A stretch of DNA of 13,019 bases from Paracoccaceae bacterium (GTDB lineage Bacteria > Pseudomonadota > Alphaproteobacteria > Rhodobacterales > Rhodobacteraceae): NCBI GenBank assembly GCA_025458985.1, contig JALORM010000014.1, positions 1 to 13,019 on the forward strand, in the 5' to 3' direction. The position numbers and the translations under genes were made by a program. The notes under the pieces were generated by a model, which was not told where the DNA came from, ran no database searches, and was given only the letters and a program-made list of their open reading frames with translations. Below are positions 7,768-13,019 of this stretch, in pieces (positions within the stretch are counted from its first letter, which is position 1; each line of letters begins with the position of its first letter).

Positions 7768-9015
7768 ATGTACCTGATTCCCATCACCGTACCGATCTTC
7801 CTGGATGGCGACCGGCCGATGCTGGCGACCGACTGGAAGCGGGCGCTGGTGCTGCTGCGCGATTCGCTTGGCGACCGCTATGGCCCGCTTGCGGTCGCCG
7901 CGCCCTTCGCGCCTGCGGATGAAAGCGATCAGCCGCTGGAGGCGGTCGGGCTTGCGCAGGACGGGATCGAGCCGCTTCCGCTGTTTCCGCGCGAGACGCG
8001 GCTGCGAAGCTACTGGCGCGGGACCGGGCAACGGGTGGCAGAGCTGATCGCGGACCGGCTGGCGGGCACGCAGGTCCTGCACGGCACGGTCGAAGACCCG
8101 CTGCGCCCGTTTTGCTACAACGCGCTGATGTCCGCGTCCCGTGCCGGCATCCCGACGATCCTGGTGCAGGATCAGGATGTCACCGCCTCGATGCGCGACA
8201 TCGGCGATCGCCGGACGCTGCGCGCGCGGCTAATGACCGAGGTGCAGGCGCGGGTGCACGAGGCCCAGACCCGGCGCGCGACCCGGACGGCCGACCTCTG
8301 CCTGTTCAAGGGGCGCGGCACCATCGCCCGCTACGGCGGGCTCGCCCGGGCTGTCCTGCCGATCGAGGATACATCCTACCTGTCGCACGAGGTCGTTCCC
8401 GAACCCGAGGTGCGCGCGCGCCTCGCGTCGCTTGTCGGGTCGGCGCGGCCGCTGCGGTTCGGCTTCTGCGGGCGGCTGGTGCACCTCAAGGGCCTCGACC
8501 GCAGCCTGCGCATCCTTGCCGCTGCCCGGGCGATGGGGGCGAACGTCGGCCTCGACATTGTCGGGACCGGCCCCGAGGAAGACCGCCTGCGCGCGCTGGC
8601 AAGCGAGCTTGGCATGCAGGAGCACGTCCGCTTCGTTGGCGGCATGGCGTACGGCCCTGCGCTGATCCGGCGTCTGGGCCAGTGCGACGCGCTGCTGTTC
8701 AATCCGCGGATGTCGGAAACCCCTCGGATGCTCTTCGACGCCTACGCCGCCGGGCTGCCGCTGGTGGCGGACGGGATCGACTACGTGCTCGAGCGTCGCG
8801 AGTCCGAAGGCGCGGCCGTGGTTCTGCCCTGGAACCGGGACGAGGACGCGGCCGGACTCGTCGCCCGCCTCGACGCCGAGCGTCAGCAGCTGGTGCCGCT
8901 GACCGAACGTGCGCTTTCCGCGCGCATCTATCATGCGGCCGATACATGGTACCGCCGCCGCGCCGAAGCCACGCACGAGATGGTCGAACGGCATCGGCGG
9001 GAACGGACGTCGTGA
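7768..9015 (+). CDS. GT4-like glycosyltransferase
   Basis: The product is a 415-residue GT-B glycosyltransferase. The donor domain is clear: FGFCGRLVHLKGLD (231-244), DIVGTGPEEDRL (263-274), VRFVGGM (287-293) and MSETPRMLFDAYAAGLPLV (315-333). The last segment corresponds to the usual EGxxxxxLEA motif but has a Glu and an Asp seven positions apart (E317, D324) rather than the canonical E-x7-E. The N-terminal domain is poorly conserved; HGTVED (105-110), AGIPTILVQD (126-135) and ADLCLFKGRG (175-184) resemble the matching parts of the broken GT at 1-786, so the two look like members of one subfamily. Start is ATG at 7768 with only a modest GGGATGG upstream. The stop overlaps the GTG of the PIG-L-like gene in a GTGA, indicating coupling. 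Sugar specificity is unknown. Confidence 0.88.
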   Translation: MYLIPITVPIFLDGDRPMLATDWKRALVLLRDSLGDRYGPLAVAAPFAPADESDQPLEAVGLAQDGIEPLPLFPRETRLRSYWRGTGQRVAELIADRLAGTQVLHGTVEDPLRPFCYNALMSASRAGIPTILVQDQDVTASMRDIGDRRTLRARLMTEVQARVHEAQTRRATRTADLCLFKGRGTIARYGGLARAVLPIEDTSYLSHEVVPEPEVRARLASLVGSARPLRFGFCGRLVHLKGLDRSLRILAAARAMGANVGLDIVGTGPEEDRLRALASELGMQEHVRFVGGMAYGPALIRRLGQCDALLFNPRMSETPRMLFDAYAAGLPLVADGIDYVLERRESEGAAVVLPWNRDEDAAGLVARLDAERQQLVPLTERALSARIYHAADTWYRRRAEATHEMVERHRRERTS

Positions 9016-9824
9016 CCGGTCCCTCTCGCGGCGACGATGGCGCGCGGCTTGCCGCCTGGATGACGGCCGCCGAGGTGGCCGAGGTGCGCGTGGTCTCGCC
9101 GCACCTCGATGACGCCGTGTTCTCGCTGGCCAAGTTCCTTGTGCGGGACGGGCTGCCGCCCCGTCGGGTCGTGACGGTGTTTACCCACGCCGGTCCTGCC
9201 ACCGACCCCGCCCATGCTCGCGCGATGGGGTTCGCCGACCCCGCGGAGGAGTTTGCGGCCCGCCGCCGTGAGGACGCGGCCGCAATGGCGCGCCTCGGGA
9301 CGGCGTTCGAGCATCTGGGGCTTGAAAGCGGGAAGCTGGACGAGACGGCCGCCCGGGCCCTCGGCCGGTGCCTGCCGGGGCCGGAACCCGGCGGGCGGAC
9401 GCTGGTCCTTCTGCCGCTGGGCGCGGGCGGGGTCCTGTCGCCGTTGCGCCGATTGGCGCGGAGGGCCATGCGCCAGCCGCCGGGGTGCGGCGTTCACGGC
9501 GATCACGTCTGGGTAAGGGACAGGCTGCGCGCCCTGCTGGCGGGGTCGGGGTGCGTTGCCGGCTACTACGCCGAAATCCCCTATCAGTGGGCCAACGCGC
9601 CGCAGGACCTTCTGCGGCTTGCCGAACGGCTCATCACAGGGCGCGTGACCGATGTCGCGCTTGCGCCTGACGTCGAGGCCAAGATCGCGGCCGCGGAAGA
9701 CTACGCCAGCCAGATTGTGTCGGAGTTCGGCGCACGCCCGTCATTTCAGCGACGCACGGCGTCGATCGCGGAACGCCTCTACCTGCCTGCCCTTGCACCG
9801 GACCATCTGCCGCAGGGGTCATGA
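9012..9824 (+). CDS. PIG-L/LmbE family N-deacetylase
   Basis: The product is a 270-residue protein of the PIG-L (LmbE-like) zinc-dependent deacetylase family, whose members remove N-acetyl groups from GlcNAc-containing conjugates such as GlcNAc-PI, GlcNAc-inositol and bacillithiol precursors. The three metal and catalytic motifs are visible: SPHLDDAVFS (H31, D33, D34), RREDAAAMARLG (E87, D88) and HGDH (H162, D164, H165). No signal peptide or membrane segment is evident, so cytoplasmic action is likely. The start is the GTG that overlaps the preceding GT4 stop. The pairing suggests that the GT4 adds an N-acetylated sugar that this enzyme then deacetylates. This is inference: relatives also occur in antibiotic and thiol biosynthesis. 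An SGNH-like gene follows after 52 bp. Confidence 0.9.
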   Translation: MTGPSRGDDGARLAAWMTAAEVAEVRVVSPHLDDAVFSLAKFLVRDGLPPRRVVTVFTHAGPATDPAHARAMGFADPAEEFAARRREDAAAMARLGTAFEHLGLESGKLDETAARALGRCLPGPEPGGRTLVLLPLGAGGVLSPLRRLARRAMRQPPGCGVHGDHVWVRDRLRALLAGSGCVAGYYAEIPYQWANAPQDLLRLAERLITGRVTDVALAPDVEAKIAAAEDYASQIVSEFGARPSFQRRTASIAERLYLPALAPDHLPQGS

Positions 9825-9876
9825 CTCTGCCGCGAAGTTCGGGCATGAGGGGGGCCGGGAACAGGGGAAGGCGGCG

Positions 9877-10797
9877 ATGATGCGACTTGCAGGACGGACC
9901 GTTGCGGCATTGGCCGCGGCACTGGTGTTTCTGACCGGGGCGGGCCTCGCGCAGGACCGGCTTCCCCCGCGCGAGCCCAGCCCGCTTACCGTGCGGCAGA
10001 TCCACAGCGGCCACAGCCTGAGCGATGCCTATGGCAGCAACCCCTGGCCAGGCCGCCTGACGCTCGCGACGGCGATCCGGGCCGGCGACAGGGCCTATGA
10101 CACCGTCCAGATGTCGTCGGTGCCCGGCTCGCCCATGCACTGGCGCTGGAACAACCCGAGCTACCCCCCCGACGCAAAGCAGGACATCGGGCGGTTCGAG
10201 CTTCTGGTGATCACCGAAGGCGTGCCGCTGCAGCCGGTCGAGGAATACTTCAAGGCCGATACGCTCGACACGCTCGACCGCTGGGCGGCCCATGCGTGGC
10301 AGAACGGCAATGGCGGCAAGGGCGCCGAGCTGATGATCTATTCCACCTGGACCTTCTGGCAGCATTCCGAGGGGCCGCCCGACTACGACCGCGAGGCGGA
10401 TGTCCCCTTCCGCGAACGGCTGGACCGCGACGGCGCCCGCTGGGAACGGATGCAGGACACGGCAAACGCCAACAGGCCTGCGGGAATGCCGCCGGTCTAC
10501 ATGATCCCCGGTCACCGTCTGATGATGCGGATCCACGACGACATCGCGGCGGGAAACGCCCCCGGCCTGACCTCGATCGGCGACATCTTCGCCGACGACA
10601 TCCATCTGAACGCCAAGGGCCAGTACGCGATCACCTGCCTTGTCTACGCGGTGATCTACCAGCGCAACCCGCGCGAGCTGCCTGACCGCCTGGCCGAGCC
10701 GGACGCCGCGATGAGCGCGGCGACGGCGCGCTATTTCAAGACGATCGCCTGGGAGGTCGCCACGGGCTATCCGCGCAGCGGCGTACCGGGGCCGTGA
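9877..10797 (+). CDS. Exported SGNH/GDSL-like hydrolase
   Basis: The product is a 306-residue protein with a signal peptide: MMRLAGR, a hydrophobic core to about residue 20, and a likely cut at GAGLA-QD (25/26), so it should be periplasmic or secreted. Just after the leader, IHSGHSLSDAY (42-52) resembles the nucleophile block of SGNH hydrolases, with Ser47 as nucleophile candidate in GHSLS. FADDIHLNAKGQYA (238-251) gives the Asp-x-x-His pair (D240, H243) that completes such triads. The usual Gly-Asn block is not clear; LLVITEGVP (109-117) sits where it would fall. A role as acyl esterase or acyltransferase on the exported polysaccharide is plausible but unproven. Start is one of two adjacent ATGs (9877 or 9880), with AAGG about 8 nt upstream. 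It probably belongs to the transcript of the preceding GT4 and PIG-L genes. Confidence 0.8.
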   Translation: MMRLAGRTVAALAAALVFLTGAGLAQDRLPPREPSPLTVRQIHSGHSLSDAYGSNPWPGRLTLATAIRAGDRAYDTVQMSSVPGSPMHWRWNNPSYPPDAKQDIGRFELLVITEGVPLQPVEEYFKADTLDTLDRWAAHAWQNGNGGKGAELMIYSTWTFWQHSEGPPDYDREADVPFRERLDRDGARWERMQDTANANRPAGMPPVYMIPGHRLMMRIHDDIAAGNAPGLTSIGDIFADDIHLNAKGQYAITCLVYAVIYQRNPRELPDRLAEPDAAMSAATARYFKTIAWEVATGYPRSGVPGP

Positions 10798-10808
10798 GCG
10801 GTGCGGGA

Positions 10809-10856
10809 TCGCCGGACCGTCGCGCGCGCGGTAAGGCATTGTCTCCCTTCCGGCGA
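10809..10856 (+). terminator. Inverted repeat after the SGNH-like gene
   Basis: TCGCCGGA (10809-10816) and TCCGGCGA (10849-10856) form a perfect 8-bp dyad with a 32-nt loop that itself contains an alternating CG run. It lies between one gene's stop and the next operon's promoter. There is no T-run after it, so it is at best a factor-assisted termination or mRNA-end structure. Confidence 0.25.
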
Positions 10857-10876
10857 CACTTAAAGGGCACAAGCGA

Positions 10877-10906
10877 TTGCACCTGCCCCGCGGAAGGCAG
10901 TATCTT
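10877..10906 (+). promoter_or_regulatory. Candidate sigma-70-type promoter of the GDPD-HAD-NTase operon
   Basis: TTGCAC (10877-10882) and TATCTT (10901-10906) are separated by 18 bp, a good -35/-10 match in otherwise GC-rich DNA. Transcription would begin near 10913, leaving a leader of about 50 nt before the ATG at 10962. It is the clearest promoter in the window and suggests that the last operon is transcribed on its own. Confidence 0.5.
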
Positions 10907-10961
10907 GCCGCCGGTTGCGACCGCCGCAGGGCGGTGAGACTTTTCGACCAAGTTGGTGTTC

Positions 10962-11600
10962 ATGCGCATTCTGAGCCATCGCGGATTCTGGCTGGAACCG
11001 GCCGAGAAGAACGCGCCCGCGGCCTTCGAGAGGTCCTTCGGCGCGGGTTTCGGAACCGAGACGGATATCCGCGACCTGGACGGCACGCTGGTCATCGCCC
11101 ACGATCCGCCACGCCAGGGTGCTCTGACCGCCGAGGCGATGTTCCGGATGCACCGCGCCGCCGATCCGTCGCTGCCGCTGGCCCTGAACGTCAAGGCCGA
11201 CGGGCTGCAACCGATGCTGGCCGGCCTTCTCGAACGCTTCGCCCCGTCCGAGGCCTTCGTCTTCGACATGTCGATCCCCGACATGCTGCACTGGCTGAAG
11301 CTCGGCGTTCCTGTCTACACCCGGCTCAGCGACGTGGAGCCCGAGCCGCTGCTGGCCGACCGCGCGGCGGGCATCTGGCTGGACGCGTTCCATTCCGACT
11401 GGTGGGACGCCGGAACGATCGGGCGGCAGCTGGACGCCGGCCGCCGCGTCTGCATCGTCTCGCCCGACCTGCACCGCCGCGACCACCGGCGGGTCTGGGA
11501 CATGCTGGCCGAGGCGGACGGCGTGACCGGGACCGACGACGTGATGCTCTGCACCGATTTCCCGCAAGACGCGAAGGAGTTCTTCGGACGTGGCGATTAA
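10962..11600 (+). CDS. Glycerophosphodiester phosphodiesterase (GDPD)-like protein
   Basis: The product is a 212-residue TIM-barrel type protein with the GDPD signature: ILSHRGFW (H6-R7), TETDIRDLDGTLVIAHDPP with the metal ligands E33 and D35, and the catalytic His in AHD (H47). The third ligand region, normally Glu-x-Lys, reads LNVKADG, so Lys78 is kept but the expected Glu is Asn76. The protein is shorter than typical GDPDs and lacks a signal peptide, so it is cytoplasmic. FDMSIPDMLHW (101-111) and IWLDAFHSDWW (138-148) are strongly structured but I cannot assign them a role. The start is uncertain: ATG 10962, GTG 10956 and TTG 10953 are in frame and none has a strong ribosome site. Its end overlaps the HAD gene by 11 bp. 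It may cleave or rearrange a phosphodiester or phosphosugar for the precursor made by this operon. Confidence 0.8.
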   Translation: MRILSHRGFWLEPAEKNAPAAFERSFGAGFGTETDIRDLDGTLVIAHDPPRQGALTAEAMFRMHRAADPSLPLALNVKADGLQPMLAGLLERFAPSEAFVFDMSIPDMLHWLKLGVPVYTRLSDVEPEPLLADRAAGIWLDAFHSDWWDAGTIGRQLDAGRRVCIVSPDLHRRDHRRVWDMLAEADGVTGTDDVMLCTDFPQDAKEFFGRGD

Positions 11601-12222
11601 AGCTGTTGTCTTCGACATGGACGGCGTCCTCATCGACGCCAAGGACTGGCACTACGAGGCGCTGAACCAGGCGCTGGAGTATTTCGGCTACACGATCTCT
11701 CGCGCCGACCACCTGTCGACCTTCGACGGGCTGCCCACCCGCCGCAAGCTCGAGATGCTGTCGCAGGAACGCGGGCTGCCGCGCGGGCTGCACGGGTTCC
11801 TGAGCGACCTCAAGCAGCAGTACACCGTCGATCTTGTCCACCTGCGCTGCAAGCCGATGTTCGTGCACGAATACGCTCTGTCGAACCTGAAGGCGCGCGG
11901 CTACAAGCTGGGGCTGGGCTCGAACTCGATCCGCTCCACCTGCGAGCTGATGATGGAGAAGAGCAGCCTTGCGGCCTATCTCGACGTCATCGTCAGCAAC
12001 GAGGACGTGAAGAAGGCCAAGCCCCACCCCGACATCTACCTCAAGGCCGCCGAGGACCTGGGCGTGACGCCCGCGGAGTGCCTTGTGGTCGAGGACAACG
12101 AGAACGGCATCAAGTCGGCCGAGGCGGCGGGCTGCCACCTTCTGGTGGTCAACACGGTCCACGACGTGCAGCTTGACCGGATCCTGCAGGCGATCCGCCA
12201 TGCCGAGGAGGCCGCGCCATGA
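11590..12222 (+). CDS. HAD-superfamily hydrolase (phosphatase or phosphomutase-like)
   Basis: The product is a 210-residue HAD protein with all four motifs: FDMDGVLIDA (nucleophile D9, acid/base D11), GLGSNS (S111), KAKPHPDIY (K144) and VVEDNENGI (E168, D169). A small helical cap lies between motifs 1 and 2, with FDGLPTRRKLEML (45-57) resembling the cap segment of beta-phosphoglucomutase and phosphoglycolate phosphatase relatives. It could therefore be either a phosphatase or a sugar-phosphate mutase. Start is GTG at 11590, overlapping the GDPD-like gene's end, with AAGGAG 10 nt upstream. Its stop overlaps the ATG of the nucleotidyltransferase (ATGA). The order GDPD-like, HAD, nucleotidyltransferase suggests it prepares the phosphorylated substrate that is next activated. 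Confidence 0.9.
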   Translation: MAIKAVVFDMDGVLIDAKDWHYEALNQALEYFGYTISRADHLSTFDGLPTRRKLEMLSQERGLPRGLHGFLSDLKQQYTVDLVHLRCKPMFVHEYALSNLKARGYKLGLGSNSIRSTCELMMEKSSLAAYLDVIVSNEDVKKAKPHPDIYLKAAEDLGVTPAECLVVEDNENGIKSAEAAGCHLLVVNTVHDVQLDRILQAIRHAEEAAP

Positions 12223-12950
12223 AGATCCTGATCCCGATGGGCGGCAGCGACGAGGCCTTCCGCCAGCACGGCTATGCCTATGCCAAGCCGCTGGTCGAGA
12301 TCGCGGGCCGGCCGCTGGTGCAGCACGCGTTCGACCCGTTGCGGCAATTCGCGGACGCGCGGGCGATCTTCGTGATCCGCAAGGAGGACGACCTGCGCTT
12401 TCACCTGGGCGATGTGCTGCGGCTGCTCGACCCGCCCGCGACCGTGATCCGGGCCGACGGCCCGACGGCCGGGGCCGCCTGCACTGCGCTTCTGGCGATC
12501 GAGCACATCGACAACGATGACGAGCTTCTGATTGCCAACGGCGACCAGATCCTGGCTTTCGACGTCGAGACGACGGTGGCCCGCTTCCGCGCCCGCGGCC
12601 TTGACGCCGCGACGGTGGTCTTCGACTCGGTTCACCCGCGCTGGTCCTTCGTCAAGACCGACGCCGACGACATGGTGATCGAGGCCGCCGAGAAACGCCC
12701 GATCAGCCGCAACGCCACCGCCGGGGTCTACTACTTCCGGCAGGGCCGCCTGTTCGTCGAAGCCGCCAAGGCGATGATCCGCAAGGGCGCAAGCGTCAAC
12801 GGGGGCTTCTTCGTCTGCCCCAGCCTGAACGAACTGGTGCTGGCGCAGAAGCGGGTGGGGGTAGAGCGGATCGAGCGTGCGCAGTACATTTCGCTCGCCA
12901 CGCCGCAGGCGGTCGAAGAGTACGAGCAGATGCTCAAGGCCAGGGTCTGA
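12219..12950 (+). CDS. Divergent sugar-nucleotidyltransferase-like protein
   Basis: The product is a 243-residue GT-A-like nucleotidyltransferase fold, the type that joins a sugar- or alcohol-phosphate to a nucleotide. The N-terminus ILIPMGGSDEAF (3-14) aligns with the GGxGTRL loop of RmlA-type enzymes, but Gly-Thr-Arg is replaced by Asp-Glu-Ala. AKPLVEIAGRPLVQH (22-36) keeps the conserved Lys23. GPTAGAACTALLA (81-93) is the nucleobase-recognition region, LLIANGDQ (103-110) has the metal-binding Asp109, and ATAGVYYF (166-173) is the second-half signature. ATG 12219 overlaps the HAD stop, with GAGGAG 8 nt upstream. It probably uses a product of the two upstream genes. Nucleotide (CTP, UTP, GTP or dTTP) and substrate cannot be told from sequence, and loss of the loop Arg leaves open a non-transferase role. 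Confidence 0.85.
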   Translation: MKILIPMGGSDEAFRQHGYAYAKPLVEIAGRPLVQHAFDPLRQFADARAIFVIRKEDDLRFHLGDVLRLLDPPATVIRADGPTAGAACTALLAIEHIDNDDELLIANGDQILAFDVETTVARFRARGLDAATVVFDSVHPRWSFVKTDADDMVIEAAEKRPISRNATAGVYYFRQGRLFVEAAKAMIRKGASVNGGFFVCPSLNELVLAQKRVGVERIERAQYISLATPQAVEEYEQMLKARV

Positions 12951-12960
12951 AGGGAACAGG

Positions 12961-13019
12961 ATGCAACTGCACAAACTGTCCGAGATGACCAAGGGCTGGT
13001 TCGTCGGCGATTTCTCACC
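12961..13019 (+). CDS. Start of a small protein, possibly cupin-like (3' end outside window)
   Basis: Only 19 full codons are present, encoding MQLHKLSEM followed by TKGWFVGDFS. The ATG lies 10 bp after the nucleotidyltransferase stop, with AAGGG ending 6 nt upstream, so it is a fourth member of this operon. The KGWFVGDF pattern reminds me of small cupin-domain proteins found beside nucleotide-sugar genes, but that is recall from a short fragment and not a secure assignment. Confidence 0.5.
   Translation, partial: MQLHKLSEMTKGWFVGDFS

Noticed and set aside
1..13019. CRISPR arrays, tRNA or rRNA genes, insertion sequences, attachment sites
   Set aside because: No spaced direct repeats, no tRNA-like cloverleaf or rRNA sequence, no transposase-like protein and no flanking inverted repeats were seen.

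Overview
The window is a very GC-rich stretch with dense, often overlapping genes and several GTG starts. Codon use and protein style suggest an alphaproteobacterium, probably of the Rhodobacterales. That placement is an inference from composition and family resemblance, because no rRNA or housekeeping marker is present. Almost every gene belongs to cell-surface polysaccharide biosynthesis: glycosyltransferases of four kinds (GT4, GT2, WecG/TagA GT26 and a GT-C membrane enzyme), two unrelated carbohydrate-type deacetylases, a methyltransferase, a secreted SGNH-like hydrolase, and a nucleotide-sugar-type activation cassette. No initiating phosphoglycosyl transferase, flippase, polymerase, chain-length regulator or export channel is visible, so this is an interior piece of a larger locus.

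Layout. Positions 1-786 (+) hold the 3' part of a GT4 glycosyltransferase that is broken by an internal deletion and frame change near 575-590. Converging on it is a GT-C-like membrane protein (755-2353, -). A 273-bp divergent spacer follows. Next comes a GT4 plus NodB-type deacetylase pair (2627-4875, +) coupled by a GTGA overlap. A WecG/TagA glycosyltransferase (4880-5677, -) ends 4 bp from it, tail to tail. Divergent from that is a GT2 glycosyltransferase (5784-6629, +), which converges on a SAM-dependent methyltransferase (6693-7580, -). A second GT4 plus deacetylase pair (7768-9824, +) follows, this time with a PIG-L/LmbE-type deacetylase, again joined by a GTGA overlap, and then an exported SGNH-like protein (9877-10797, +).

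The last part (10962-13019, +) is a tight operon: a GDPD-like protein, a HAD hydrolase, a divergent nucleotidyltransferase, and the first 19 codons of a small protein that resembles the cupin-like proteins of sugar loci. A plausible promoter (10877-10906) precedes it. These genes overlap or nearly touch and look like a unit that makes an activated precursor. Two of its enzymes carry unusual active-site changes, and its product cannot be deduced from sequence.

A reasonable working model, which is inference, is that the GTs assemble a repeat unit, each deacetylase trims an N-acetyl (or similar) group on the sugar added by its partner GT4, the methyltransferase caps or decorates the product, the SGNH-like protein acts on it outside the cytoplasm, and the last operon supplies a special activated building block. 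The frequent strand switches suggest assembly from several modules.
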